A stretch of DNA of 64,000 nucleotides, from NCBI GenBank assembly GCA_964019425.1, contig OZ025855.1, forward strand, positions 558,001 to 622,000, in the 5' to 3' direction. The notes under the pieces were generated by a model. The model did not search any database. It saw only the letters and a list, made by a program, of their open reading frames with translations, and was not told where the DNA came from. Source of the stretch: Flectonema sp. DT1601 (taxonomy: Eukaryota; Euglenozoa; Diplonemea; Diplonemida; Diplonemidae). A program made the translations under genes and the position numbers. Below are positions 12,093 to 24,667 of this stretch, piece after piece (positions within the stretch are counted from its first letter, which is position 1; every line of letters starts with the position of its first letter).

Positions 12093-13730
12093 TTTTTAAT
12101 GTGGTCGTCGAGTACCTCCTATGCCGTGAGTGAATAAAAACCAAAAACCCCCCTTCGGGGAGCTTTGCCAAAAAAAAAAAAAATAATAATAATAATATTG
12201 TTACTCCTCAGGATTTGAGAATTACGTGCACTTTTTTTTGCTACTTTTTTAATTGCTGGATCTGCTAATAATGACAAGCCAATTCATAAGTATAAAAAAA
12301 AAAAATAAAAGAGGAATCACAATTTCCTTACGGATGTCATGCATACAAGCAAATTCATGTCGCCTCCCAGAGGATATTCCTTTTTTTTTTTTTTTGTTTT
12401 CTTCCAGCATTGTCTCTGGTGTTGGGTGTTCTCCCCTTTTTTCCAAATATCTACCAAAAAAAAAAAAGAAAATCTGTACACCTTTTCTATTTCAAATGAA
12501 AAGAAGTTTTTTTTTTAGCTTTTGGCCACTGATAAAGTTATGACACTGTGCATTAACGCAACAATGTCAATAAAAGAACCTGTTCGGTTGCACTTTGGAA
12601 CAGCAGATACGTATCACTACCTCGTAAATCCAATTACGAGAGAGGTTTTTCTTTTTTTTTCCCCTTTTGATCATTATGCTGTAAAAGGCCGAACAAGAGT
12701 AGTTGTTGGCCTCCTGTAAGTCCGCCGCCGATTTCAATAAACAAGATAATCCATTCTTTTCTTTTCCCCCCTGCCTTATTTTCTTACATTGATGTAATAT
12801 CGCCCTGTCCGATTTAATTTTCTTCCCTGTCGGAATAGGGTTTTTTTTTTTTTTTTTTTTTTTTTTTTGAATTTTAAATATCTTACAATTCGCACTTTAC
12901 ATGCTCTCAAGAAATAAATGCTTCGTTCACTCTAAATGACTATTTACTGGTGGGAAAGTTTCTTATTCAATAGGCGACATAGTTTTTAGGTGTGAGGTTT
13001 GTTTCTCGCGTCATTATGATTGTAGTGAAAAACTACTTATACGTTTTTTCCCTTTTTCGTTTTGTTTGCTTTTTTTCCCCCCTTTTTTTTTTTTTTTTGA
13101 GATATTACTGGAAGCAGTCTCAAAAAAAAAAAAAAAAATAATAAAATTCCTATCAACGACATCGATCGCCTAGTGGTAACTGTTCCACACATAGGGCTTA
13201 CATCTCTTATCGCCAGACTCGAAATAATAATTGTGATGAAAAAAAAAAAAAAAAAGAAAAGAATTTCTTTCCTCTCTTTGTTGCAGTATTGTTGATGCGA
13301 TTAATGCTATCGTTTTGTTTTCTTTTCATCAATAATGCTAGGAGGTACCTAGCACTCATACTATACAGCAACGTTGAATTAAAACAACTAACAAAAAACA
13401 TGTGACTGTGAATGTCCATTTGATTTTTTGATTAATTTTTTTGTTAATTTAGTTTTTTTTATTTGTGACTCTCTGCAATTATACTACAGCTAAAAAACTA
13501 ACTAATGTGCGACTTTTTTTTTTCTTTTTTTAAAAAAACAACAAAAAAAAAACAACAAGAAAGATTAATCCAAGAGCGTTTTATAGAAGTGAGTTACTTA
13601 CAGTAATTCCAACACGAAGAATCTTTGTCCATTTTTTTTTTTTTTTATTTTATAAATTTCTTAATTTTTTTTTAATTTTTTTTAAAAAAAAAAAAGTCAA
13701 CGTATTAATTATCGAATGGAACAAAAAAAC

Positions 13731-13761
<31 letters not shown>

Positions 13762-15366
13762 AAATTAGCATTCCTCCTCTGACGGCACTGAGAATCTCCG
13801 ATAAAGTTAGTTTAAAGAGGGATCTTACTTGAGACTTCACTTCTTCTTTAACGAAACATGTGACTCTGCTGATAGAAAACGGCTTTGACCTACTCGGCTT
13901 ATATATATTAAGCGATTTCGTACGTGGACAGCAACGGACCTCACCTCGTCTTTTTGGACGTCAGTGATATATTGCTGTACTAATTCTGAAAAAAGGTCAA
14001 AGTTGTTGGGAACGTTTTTTTTTTTTTTTTCCCCCCTTTTTTTTTTTTTTTCCTTCTTCTTATTGATAAAGAGTGGATTGATTTTCCCTCTTATTCCCTC
14101 CCCCTACTTTTTTTATTTTTTTTATTATAAACATGAAACTAAAAGTAACTACATTTTCAGTCCTGCAAACTGGAATGACTCAGTCTCAACATTTGACTGA
14201 CTTACTTCTACACCATACTGGAATAGAGGTAAGAGGTATATGGATTACTTTGAAACCTATAGTATAGTTACTTTATTATGCTAAGTTGCGCCATCACCCT
14301 TAGTCACTGTAACTAAAACTAATGTTGAATTATCTTTATGTTTTTATGATATAACACAGTTTTAATTTTCACAAAATCGAACATACATCCCCCCCCCCTA
14401 CGTAACATAGGTATTTATCAACTTACCCCCTTTTCTACAGGGTCGTTCCCCTACCTTGAGGGTTTTAACCAGATTGGGGCAAGTTTTGATAAAATTATAA
14501 GCGAATTATGAATGGCATAGAGACGAAAGAGGGTGCTCAACTTTCACGGTGGCTTCCAGCGGTATTTTTATTTTTGCAATAGCGTACTACGCTGCTGCTG
14601 ACAGTTTGCGACCGGTTATTTTAGTTTTTCCCTTTGGTGTGTGTAAGAATAAAGTATTAATTCACCCTTCTCACCCTGAACGGAGAGAAAGCTTTTTTGA
14701 TTATTGTGCTTATCTTTTCGCCTGGTTGTGTTATATTTGGTACCTCATATTATCCTGTCAATTATTGTTTTAATTTTCTGTTGAAACAATCTTATGTAAA
14801 AAAAAAAGTTTTATTTTCATTAAATTGTAAGGCGAAAAACACAATGCGGTGGCGTATATGCAGCTTGGCTGATGCTCGGCGAGTTTGACCTTATTCTGAA
14901 AAGATAATTTGCAAAAAAAAAAAAAAAAAAAAAGAAAAAGAAAAACGAAACAAAAAACAAAAAACTCTGAACCATGTACTATGTACTCTCGGAACAACAA
15001 TTTTCGTGGGAGACGGTATCGTTTTATAGTGCGTCACCACGTCAGACGAAATTTGTCGCCTTCCAATCTTTCCTTTTGTTGGTTTCGCTTTTTTGATTTA
15101 GAAAAACTGCTACACGACTGTTTTTCTTATTAATTGCATGCCAGTACGGATTCTTTAATACCAGAGTATCGTTTTTTCTGGTGTAAGGATAAAGCTCTCT
15201 TGATTCCCCTCCTCCCCCTTTTTATCATTTTAATGCTTCTTTTCAATCTGATAGATCTGCAGGTCAAGCACAACCGTCACAACTTCTTTTTGGAAACCTT
15301 TCTTCTTGCTTCCTTTTTTGTTCTTTTTAATAGCAAATAAATTTCTATTCTTTTTTGTTTTAGAAT

Positions 15367-15403
<37 letters not shown>

Positions 15404-16036
15404 AATTACTCTTTAAATCCAAAATTTTTAATTTTATTAAAAAAATTGTTCCTTCTGGTTGTTGTGTTATCACCTTATCTCGCCTTCTTTTTTTTTTTTT
15501 TTTTTTTTTTTTCCATTCTCAAGAACCGTGCGTGTGGTGTGAAAATTTTGGTATCATCCAAGTGCTTTCTTTCATCTGTTGGGTACTAGAAAATCGTAAG
15601 CTAGTTTACTTTTGTTTTATTTTTTTTTTACAATATATTCCCTTTGTCCCTTTCATCGAGTGAATTACGTGCGACCTGGGCTGAATGGATTTTTTCCTTC
15701 CTCCTCTGTACGGTTTCTTCGTTCAGTAAAAAACGTCCTCCGGACACGCATTTATATTCTCAGACTCAGGTACGTAGAGCAATACCGAAAAATTGTTTTT
15801 TCTCTTTTCTTTTTTTTTTTTGACATTATAGACTGTTTTTCATTAAGCCATTATATTTTTCAGAAAAGATGTAAAAAAAAAAAAAAAAAAAAAAAAGGGT
15901 TGTCATGGTTGCAGGGATGATCTTTTTTTTTTTTTTTTTTTTTTTTTTGAATGTTTTCGAGAAGAATATAAAATTCAAATTCAACATATTATCAGTCCAG
16001 GCGGGTACTCAAAAATTAAATAAAAAAAAAAAAAAA
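6601..16036. other. 9.4 kb gene desert dominated by homopolymer runs
   Basis: I find no gene. The stretch is packed with A and T runs, the longest being 34 T at 15369-15402, and with simple repeats (GTT near 9438-9456 and 11228-11247; AAT near 12182-12198). Open frames here are short and dominated by Phe or Lys. Islands freer of runs lie at about 9460-10150, 12500-12720 and 13780-13960 but show no recognisable protein or RNA. A second copy of the 97-bp repeat lies at 11949-12047. The sequence just before 16037 is an A run leading into the next start codon. Confidence 0.7.
11949..12047 (+). repeat. Dispersed 97-bp repeat, copy 2 (intergenic)
   Basis: This matches 4871-4967 from AACGTTAACACC through GTGAGGTGCCGATTC into a T run, with a few substitutions in the middle (ACAAACAAAAAC against GTAAACAAGCAAC). 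It is in the same orientation as copy 1 but in intergenic DNA. Confidence 0.75.
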
Positions 16037-18211
16037 ATGCAACCGCCAGCAACTCTGCAGCGTAAATTGGATATTATTCTTGATGAGTTAGGAGCAGTTT
16101 GTGTGGATCGGATTTCAGTCAGTGAATTCGATGGCCTTCTCAGAAAAGTTGGAGTTAACATGAAATCTAATTTAATCGCACAAGTTTACTCAAAAATTGG
16201 AGGACAATGCGGTGTCTTTAGCATCCATGCACTGCACGACATGGCTGAAATGTTTCCAGCTCTAATCGAAAGCTTATATACTCGCTGCATGGATCTTCAG
16301 GAAGATGCATCACAGCAACTTGAAATAACAAATAAATTCACCGACGTTAATAATTTAAAAGCCGACAGAGAAGCGCTAAACACTCTAGTATCAAGATTGG
16401 AAGGCGAAAAAGAATCTCTAGGAGAGGCCATAGAATCTGCTTCTGAAAAAGTCGAAGCCGCTGTCGAGAGAGAAAAGGAAATGCAGGAACAAATGTCTGA
16501 GTTATTCGAAGAGAGTTCTGAGACTGGAGCACAAGTACGTAAACTTCAAGAGCAGCTTGGAGCTGTCAGAAATCAGGAGTTGATAAAAGTACACAAACTT
16601 AACGACATCAATCAACAAGTCTCTCGAGCAAACGAAAGATTTCGCGCAGCAGAACGAGACTATGAATCAGCAAAAGTAACCGTTTCATCTATTGAAAGAA
16701 AACTTGCTAAAGCTCAAGAAGAAGCAGAACGCAAAAAGCAGCACGTTGAGTCGATCACAGAGGAAATTGATCTTTTAAATGAGAATATTGCGAAAGTAGG
16801 AGAAGAGCTCGCCGGTATAACGGAACCTCTACAAGACCAGTCAGAAGAACTGGTTGAAACTCAGGGTCAGAACCAATCACTAAAAGCGAATTACCAACGT
16901 GCTCAGACTGACCTCACTGCGAGAGTCGAAGAAACAGAGAGACTCAGACGAAGTCGGGATAGCGAACGAGAGAGACTTGCAAAAGTAGAGTCAGAAATTC
17001 AAATGAAAACTACTGATGCTTACCTGATTGCCGACAAGATTAAGAATTATGAAAACGAAATCGATATGCTGAACCTCCGCAGCACGGAATGGAGAAACAA
17101 GCGAAAGGCGATTGCTGACGAAGACCTTCAGTTTTTAGAACAGGAACTCAGGCTTCGAATTGATCGAAATGAAGTTGAAGATGGAGAGAAATCACTTCGT
17201 GAATCATTCACAAATTACACTTCTGGAACACGTCGAGTTGTATTAAGTGATCTCAGTGTTAACAGAAGTCGTTCTGGTAGTGCTGCGAGTCAAAAGATAC
17301 TTCCGACTGCTAATTTGAGTACTCGTCACCGGAGTGAAGGTCGAGTGCATTCCTCAAAACTATCCCCTCCTCGTGTGGGAAGATCCCCTCCTCGTGTGGA
17401 AAGATCTCCTCCTCGTGTGGGAAGATCCCCTCCTCGTGTGGGAAGACCACCACCTCAGATAAACCCACCGTCACGAAGTGGTACAGCGAACCCTTCGGAT
17501 AGTAATATTGGTTTAAGTCGTAGTGCTTCATTTAGTCATCAAAGTGTTCTAAGGCTTTCACCTCCACCTGCTCCTGCAGCTGTTGCTCCTATTCCGTCTC
17601 ATATATCACCGTTACCATCACCAGCCATTCATCCGTCAGCTGTTCCAATGCCTTTAGGTTGTGTTAGTCCTAGAGCACCAGACTTCTCTGATGGGATGAA
17701 GTACTCTGAAAGATTACTTTTTGAAGGAAAGTCACGACTCATCTCAGAAGCAATTAAACAAGACGCGATTAACGACGCCTATGTTGCTGCACACCAAGCT
17801 GTTAGTTATACTGCTCCTCCATTACCCACGAGATATGTTGGAGAGAGATTCGTTGATCACAGTACAGCAACAGAGATTAGATACCGCGATATTGATATTC
17901 AAAAAGAAAATAATAGAGCTACCACTCCAACAACTCGTGTTGGTAGGAAGTCTCCAAGTGTAGCAGAACGTGTTAGAGATATTGTTGACTATCCTATCCC
18001 AAGACATTTAGCTGAACCGGATATTCCTGTTTCTTACAAAGGAAGTGGGTACAGAGCTCGGATTCAAGAACGGCATCGCATAGCTGATGAACGTCGTGCT
18101 GCAGGTAAAAAAGCTCCATCTGTTCAGCGACATAAGAAACGACCTCAAGCGAGACTATCTGAAGCTCCCTGTTACCTTCAACCTGTTTCAACTATTTCTG
18201 TAAATCTGTAA
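16037..18211 (+). CDS. Coiled-coil protein with a Ser/Pro-rich tail
   Basis: A 724-residue protein, taking the ATG at 16037. The open frame extends upstream to 15905 but only through a poly-Phe/poly-Lys stretch, so that part is rejected. Residues about 1-85 form a small helical domain (RKLDIILDELG, EFDGLLRKVG) with a loose EF-hand-like look but no calcium loop. Residues about 90-430 are a long heptad-rich coiled coil high in Glu, Lys, Gln and Arg. Residues about 430-560 are low complexity and contain four near-tandem copies of SPPRVGR, which are candidate proline-directed kinase sites. The tail is basic. This architecture fits a cytoskeletal, basal-body or flagellar structural protein, but no specific family is recognised. 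Confidence 0.8.
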   Translation: MQPPATLQRKLDIILDELGAVCVDRISVSEFDGLLRKVGVNMKSNLIAQVYSKIGGQCGVFSIHALHDMAEMFPALIESLYTRCMDLQEDASQQLEITNKFTDVNNLKADREALNTLVSRLEGEKESLGEAIESASEKVEAAVEREKEMQEQMSELFEESSETGAQVRKLQEQLGAVRNQELIKVHKLNDINQQVSRANERFRAAERDYESAKVTVSSIERKLAKAQEEAERKKQHVESITEEIDLLNENIAKVGEELAGITEPLQDQSEELVETQGQNQSLKANYQRAQTDLTARVEETERLRRSRDSERERLAKVESEIQMKTTDAYLIADKIKNYENEIDMLNLRSTEWRNKRKAIADEDLQFLEQELRLRIDRNEVEDGEKSLRESFTNYTSGTRRVVLSDLSVNRSRSGSAASQKILPTANLSTRHRSEGRVHSSKLSPPRVGRSPPRVERSPPRVGRSPPRVGRPPPQINPPSRSGTANPSDSNIGLSRSASFSHQSVLRLSPPPAPAAVAPIPSHISPLPSPAIHPSAVPMPLGCVSPRAPDFSDGMKYSERLLFEGKSRLISEAIKQDAINDAYVAAHQAVSYTAPPLPTRYVGERFVDHSTATEIRYRDIDIQKENNRATTPTTRVGRKSPSVAERVRDIVDYPIPRHLAEPDIPVSYKGSGYRARIQERHRIADERRAAGKKAPSVQRHKKRPQARLSEAPCYLQPVSTISVNL

Positions 18212-18765
18212 CAATATTTTGATTTATTGATAACAATCAGATACCGTGACTTGTTACAAGATAGATACTATAAAGCCTACACAAGAATCATCTCTTTTGG
18301 TAGTACTACAGGCGCGAATTGATAGATATCATCTTTTCGCAGCATTTCATATAATTTTTTTTTTTATATTCCCTTTCGTTTTTACAAAACACAGCAGTGT
18401 GTGTGTCGTTAGAACGAAGGAGCAAACGTAGATCTTCTGACGTGAATTCAAATTGCTTAAAGAGCTCTGTCATGATAAACATTGAAACTATATGATTATT
18501 CACTTTTACGTAAATTTCCGAATGCTGTTCTGACGTCTGTCTGTAAAATTTGTTATTTTTCTGCTTCTTAGATTTTATTATTTTTTAAAAAAAAAAAAAG
18601 ATCTTTTCCCTTGGACAATCTGTTTGTATTCAAAACTTGTAATTCTTTTTTCATTTATTAACTTTTAGACTAATTTGATTTTCTTTCTTTTTTTTTTTTT
18701 TTTTGTTATTCTATTCTTCAATTGGTTTATTATATTTCTTTGAATTCAGTAAAAAGAAAACAATA
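18212..18765. other. Spacer between the coiled-coil and UPF0014 genes
   Basis: AT-rich, with homopolymer runs near 18355-18365, 18586-18599 and 18689-18704. No gene is seen. GAATTCAG at 18742-18749 is an acceptor-like site 16 bases before the next start. Confidence 0.6.
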
Positions 18766-21700
18766 ATGATATCAAAAGAGTTGTCAACGATAGCCATATG
18801 GGGAATAGGACTTACTACAGCCCTGATGGGGCTATCGTATCATATTGAAAGCATAGCTGACTCACAGATGACGGGAATCTCAAGGACAACAACGAGTGGT
18901 AGTTTAACTGTTCAGTTATCATTCGCGCAATCATTCGGCGCCGGAGGTGTTTTTTTAGTTGTAGCATTTGGTGCTTGGTGGCTTGAACTGTCACTCGCTA
19001 GAGAACTGATTGTTTCATATTTGAGATCTGCTGTTCAATTGATATGTCTTGGGTTTATTTTAACTCCAATATTTGTTAGTAATTCTCTCATTGTAGTCCT
19101 CACTGTCCTGGTTGTCATGGCAACTATTGCTGCTTATGAGGTATGTTGTTTTTTTCGATTTAGTTCAATTCCCTGTCAAACTTGAAAAAAAAACAAAAAA
19201 AACAAATAGGTTAAAGCTGGCATGAGTCACAGCTATCCAGGAATGATTGGTGATATAATAACAGCTCTTTTGATAGGAGTTGGTTGTAATTTGTGTATTG
19301 CCTTGTGGATTGTTAATGCAAATCCTTTGTGGAAACCGATCTATGCAATTACAATGTGGGGAATGACTTTAGGAAATAGTCTTACAGCTGTCTCTTTAGG
19401 ACTTGAGAGAACTATCTCAAGCATTTACACTGGTGAAGGTTCTTCACTTATTGAATCGATACTAAGTCATGGAGGTACTGGCTACGAAGCAACTAAACCA
19501 CTACTCTGTACTGCCTTCAAGAATGGATTGGTACCAACAATAAAACAGATGAATGTCATTGGACTTGTTAGTATACCAGGTTTGTGTTTTCTACTTCATT
19601 TGTTCTCTTCAAATCAAAGTTTGAAAATTGTTTTTCGGGTTCTAAGCTGCTTTTATGTGTGATATTTCATTCCTGCTTCACTTCTTTGATAAATCGGTCG
19701 CAATGGTTGGGAGGCACCCTCTTTCAAATGGTGCAAAGCTCCCCGCTGGTCGTACCGTATAGCAAGTTGATAGGGTTCTTCGGGACCTTGTCATGTTACG
19801 TATATTCCATATTCCAACTTCTATGCTCAGTTGGGCTATTATGAAGTTTGGGACAACCATGCGTGATACAGTTTCTTGTTCTTCATCTTCCTGTAAGGAA
19901 GACTTGTCTGTCTATTCCTCACCTCCCTCTCTCACAGTAAGGATGATTTTAACCGACTCCTGAGTAGCTTTTCGCTGCATTGCAGATACTGATACGAGTC
20001 AAAAGTGCAGGATCAACCACCTGAACAAATTCTGTTTGTCTTCTCGTTTGAGCTGTCTTCTGCTTTGAGCTTCTTCATAAGGAGTATTGCACGCCGCCTC
20101 CGACCTCACTCATTTGGAGTGATAACGGTGACTTGTCCTCTCCAAGACTTCATCTTCTTCGAATCCTTTTGCTTGTCAATGAAATAGCCAGCATTATAGA
20201 ACAATCGAATCCTCGGTAGCAATGCGCTGCATTCTCCAAATCTTGTGATGAATAATACTAATTCCGTGTTTCACATGAATACCTTGTGAGTTAGAAAATT
20301 GTATTTCGGGTTCCAAGCTGATTGATACTACTTATTGCCTTCATAACAACACGATCAACAATATGATGACACAACAAGCTACTACTTGGACAATCGCCCC
20401 TATACCTATACGATGCCCGAAAGGGTAAATGGTAAACACCTCGAGTCCGGCCTGATTGTTGAAACCTTCTGCTCTGTTTGAACTGCTTCACTTTATGTTC
20501 TCAAGGAGTATTGCACGCCGCCTCCGACCTCACCCATTTGGAGTGATAACGGTGACTTGTCCTCTCCAAGATATGTTTCTCTTGTTCCAACTCATCATAT
20601 CCGGAAACAACTCCACGGTTGCTCTCCTTAATTAATGGAGATGGTTATCACCAGACCCCCGGTAGATTCACTTCCCTCTCTTCTCTTTTGTTCTCATCGT
20701 TCTCAAGGAGTATTGCACGCCGCCTCCGACCTCACCCATTTGGAGTGATAACGGTGACTTGTCCTCTCCAAGACTTCATCTTCTTCAAATCCTTTTGCTT
20801 GACAATGAAATAGCCAGCATTATAGAACAATCGAATCCTCGGTAGCAATGCGATGCATTCTCCAAATCTTGTGATGAATAATACTAATTCCGTGTTTCAC
20901 ATGAATACCTTGTGAGTTAGAAAATTGTATTTCGGGTTCCAAGCTGATTGATACTACTTATTGCCTTCATAACAACACGATCAACAATATGATGACACAA
21001 CAAGCTACTACTTGGACAATCGCCCCTATACCTATACGATGCCCGAAAGGGTAAATGGTAAACACCTCGAGTCCGGCCTGATTGTTGAAACCTTCTGCTC
21101 TGTTTGAACTGCTTCACTTTATGTTCTCAAGGAGTATTGCACGCCGCCTCCGACCTCACCCATTTGGAGTGATAACGGTGACTTGTCCTCTCCAAGATAT
21201 GTTTCTCTTGTTCCAACTCATCATATCCGGAAACAACTCCACGGTTGCTCTCCTTAATTAATGGAGATGGTTATCACCAGACCCCCGGTAGATTCACTTC
21301 CCTCTCTTCTCTTTTGTTCTCATCGTTCTCAAGGAGTATTGCACGCCGCCTCCGACCTCACCCATTTGGAGTGATAACGGTGACTTGTCCTCTCCAAGAC
21401 TTCATCTTCTTCAAATCCTTTTGCTTGACAATGAAATAGCCAGCATTATAGAACAATCGAATCCTCGGTAGCAATGCGATGCATTCTCCAAATCTTGTGA
21501 TGAATAATACTAATTCCGTGTTTCACATGAATACCTTGTGAGTTAGAAAATTGTATTTCGGGTTCCAAGCTGATTGATACTACTTATTGCCTTCATAACA
21601 ACACGATCAACAATATGATGACACAACAAGCTACTACTTGGACAATCGCCCCTATACCTATACGATGCCCGAAAGGGTAAATGGTAAACACCTCGAGTCC

Positions 21701-24667
21701 AGCCTGATTGTTGAAACCTTCTGCTCTGTTTGAACTGCTTCACTTTATGTTCTCAAGGAGTATTGCACGCCGCCTCCGACCTAACCCATTTGGAGTGATA
21801 ACGGTGACTTGTCCTCTCCAAGATGTGTTTCTCTTGTTCCAACTCATCATATCCGGAAACAACTCCACGGTTGCTCTCCTTAATTAATGGAGATGGTTAT
21901 CACCAGACCCCCGGTAGATTCACTTCCCTCTCTTCTCTTTTGTTCTCATCATTCTCAAGGAGTATTGCACGCCGCCTCCGACCTCACCCATTTGGAGTGA
22001 TAACGGTGACTTGTCCTCTCCAAGATTTTTGATAATTTATTGTTCAGATCGCAGTGTGATCGACTTTTTGTTCGAAGACCCCAACTGTTTCAACTTGCAG
22101 TACCTCACTCAGTGGTATAGCGAGCGGATGAAGGGGGAGATCACTTTCTGTATTTTCTCTTTGTCGAAGTAACGTGTCTTCTGTCGTTGTCTATTCCTCA
22201 CCTCCCTCTCTCACAGTAAGGATGATTTTAACCGACTCCTGAGTAGCTTTTCGCTGCATTGCAGATACTGATACGAGTCAAAAGTGCAGGATCAACCACC
22301 TGAACAAATTCTGTTTGTCTTCTCGTTTGAGCTGTCTTCTGCTTTGAGCTTCTTCATAAGGAGTATTGCACGCCGCCTCCGACCTAACCCATTTGGAGTG
22401 ATAACGGTGACTTGTCCTCTCCAAGACTTCATCTTCTTCAAATCCTTTTGCTTGTCAATGAAATAGCCAGCATTATAGAGCAATCGAATCCTCGGTAGCA
22501 ATGCGCTGCATTCTCCAAATCTTGTGATGAATAATACTAATTCCGTGTTTCACATGAATACCTTGTGAGTTAGAAAATTGTATTTCGGGTTCCAAGCTGA
22601 TTGATACTACTTATTGCCTTCATAACAACACGATCAACAATATGATGACACAACAAGCTACTACTTGGACAATCGCCCCTATACCTATACGATGCCCGAA
22701 AGGGTAAATGGTAAACACCTCGAGTCCAGCCTGATTGTTGAAACCTTCTGCTCTGTTTGAACTGCTTCACTTTATGTTCTCAAGGAGTATTGCACGCCGC
22801 CTCCGACCTCACCCATTTGGAGTGATAACGGTGACTTGTCCTCTCCAAGATATGTTTCTCTTGTTCCAACTCATCATATCCGGAAACAACTCCACGGTTG
22901 CTCTCCTTAATTAGATTCACTTCCCTCTCTTCTCTTTTGTTCTCATCGTTCTCAAGGAGTATTGCACGCCGCCTCCGACCTAACCCATTTGGAGTGATAA
23001 CGGTGACTTGTCCTCTCCAAGACTTCGATAATTTATTGTTCAGATTTCCAACTCGGTCGCAATGGTTGGGAGGCACCCTCTTTCAAATGGTGCAAAGCTC
23101 CCCGCTGGTCGTACCGTATAGCAAGTTGATAGGGTTCTTCGAGACCTTGTCATGTTACGTATATTCCATATTCCAACTTCTATGCTCAGTTGGGCTATTA
23201 TGAAGTTTGGGACAACCATGCGTGATACAGTTTCTTGTTCTTCATCTTTTTTGTTGGAAAGAAGAAGAGTTTTGTCTTTCCTTTTCTGTTTGGTCAGCGA
23301 GCTCAGTTCCCCGCCTGTTCTTTGTTACTGAACTGAGTGGGAGTTATGTTACGCGAGATGTATAGAACAATCGAATCCTCGGTAGCAATGCGATGCATTC
23401 TCCAAATCTTGTGATGAATAATACTAATTCCGTGTTTCACATGAATACCTTGTGAGTTAGAAAATTGTATTTCGGGTTCCAAGCTGATTATTGCCTTCAT
23501 AACAACACGATCAACAATATGATGACACAACAAGCTACTACTTGGACAATCGCCCCTATACCTATACGATGCCCGAAAGGGTAAATGGTAAACACCTCGA
23601 GTCCAGCCTGATTGTTGAAACCTTCTGCTCTGTTTGAACTGCTTCACTTTATGTTCCCAAGGAGTATTGCACGCCGCCTCCGACCTAACCCATTTGGAGT
23701 GATAACGGTGACTTGTCCTCTCCAAGACTTTGATAATTTATTATTAAGATCGCAGTGATCGACTTTTTGTTTAAAGAGCCCAACTGTTTCAACTTGCAGT
23801 ACCTCACTCAGTGGTATAGCGAGCGGATGAAGGGGGAGATCACTTTCTGTAATTTCTCTTTGTCGAAGTAACGTGTCTTCTGTCGTTGTCTATTCCTCAC
23901 CTCCCTCTCTCACAGTAAGGATGATTTTAACCGACTCCTGAGTAGCTTTTCGCTGCATTGCAGATACTGATACGAGTCAAAAGTGCAGGATCAACCACCT
24001 GAACAAATTCTGTTTGTCTTCTCGTTTGAGCTGTCTTCTGCTTTGAGCTTCTTCATAAGGAGTATTGCACGCCGCCTCCGACCTCACCCATTTGGAGTGA
24101 TAACGGTGACTTGTCCTCTCCAAGAAATGATTGTTTTATTTATTCAATTATTATTTTGTATTAAAGATACACATCGATGAGTAAACTCTCTTTAGCATAA
24201 ATAATACAGGAATGATGACTGGTCAATTACTCGGAGGTACATCACCATTACAGGCTGCTTACTACCAGATGTTAATTATTTATATGATTGGAGGATCAAC
24301 AGCATTCTCTTTGGTATTGTCGATTCTGTTTTTCACGAGAAGACTTATTGACGATAGAGAACGGTTGAATAAGGACCTTATAGTGGCAAAGGAAAAAGAT
24401 GGAGATATAATAACTAGATTCTCAAAGTTAACATATTCATCTGTTGCTGTATTAGGATGTGGATACTTTAGTGCGTTGGTTTTGTTGTGTGCTGGTGGGT
24501 TTGCTGCTATAGCTAATCTGTTGGATTTGTTTCCACCAACAGTGTCTGGATATCTACATCCTATTGCCTGGATTTCACTTATAGTCGCATCGGTATTGGT
24601 TGCTATTGAAAAGAGGAACGGTTGGAACAGGAGATCAGGAGAAGAATCAGAGCCGCTTCTCGTATAG
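18766..24667 (+). CDS. UPF0014-family membrane transporter subunit (FetB / ALS3-like)
   Basis: Exons 18766-19140, 19210-19579 and 24210-24667 encode 400 residues. Joining exons 2 and 3 restores the family signature GLVSIPGMMTGQLL, as in bacterial FetB, which proves the 4630-bp intron. The family is an ABC-type permease: bacterial FetB works with ATPase FetA in iron export or homeostasis, and plant ALS3/STAR2 in aluminium tolerance. Hydrophobic helices run from about residue 45 to 385. A separate roughly 50-residue N-terminal extension and the C-terminal segment with a hydrophobic pair (GYFSALVLLCAGGF, IAWISLIVASVLVA) make it longer than the usual 250-270 residues. No nucleotide-binding partner is encoded nearby. 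The start chosen is the ATG at 18766; an in-frame ATG at 18703 lies upstream of an acceptor-like CAG. Confidence 0.88.
19622..24125 (+). repeat. Modular satellite array, cluster 2, filling an intron of the UPF0014 gene
   Basis: The array lies within the intron 19580-24209. Module A copies begin at 20202, 20828, 21454, 22481 and 23368; the first three are exactly 626 bp apart. A roughly 70-bp core (from AAGGAGTATTGCACGCC to CCTCTCCAAGA) occurs 12 times. It is joined on its right to at least five different continuations. The left edge (19622 on) is a degenerate module A end; the right edge is the sharp core end at 24125. Copies differ by only a few bases, for example GCGCTGC against GCGATGC in module A. 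No coding capacity is credible. Confidence 0.93.
20202..22025 (+). repeat. Tandem 626-bp higher-order repeats (two full copies and most of a third)
   Basis: Unit order is module A (about 120 bp), module B ending in the 70-bp core, module C ending in a second core, then a short connector (CTTCATCTTCTTC to TATAGAA). Units start at 20202, 20828 and 21454, an exact 626-bp period. The third unit loses the connector and switches to a different module after 22025. Another full unit is at 30614-31239 in the next gene, so the same period is shared by arrays in different introns. Confidence 0.92.

Noticed and set aside
12522-12719. 65-codon frame including SIKEPVRLHFGTADTY, faintly like a sliding-clamp C terminus
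   Set aside because: Similarity is too weak, there is no ATG-led gene or neighbouring exon, and the frame runs through a T tract.
13155-13225. tRNA-like stretch with CCTAGTGGTAA and a downstream ACTCGAAAT
   Set aside because: It resembles A and B boxes loosely, but no acceptor stem or cloverleaf can be drawn.
15905-16036. N-terminal extension of the coiled-coil gene
   Set aside because: It reads through long T and A runs (poly-Phe then poly-Lys), typical of leader DNA, so the ATG at 16037 is preferred.
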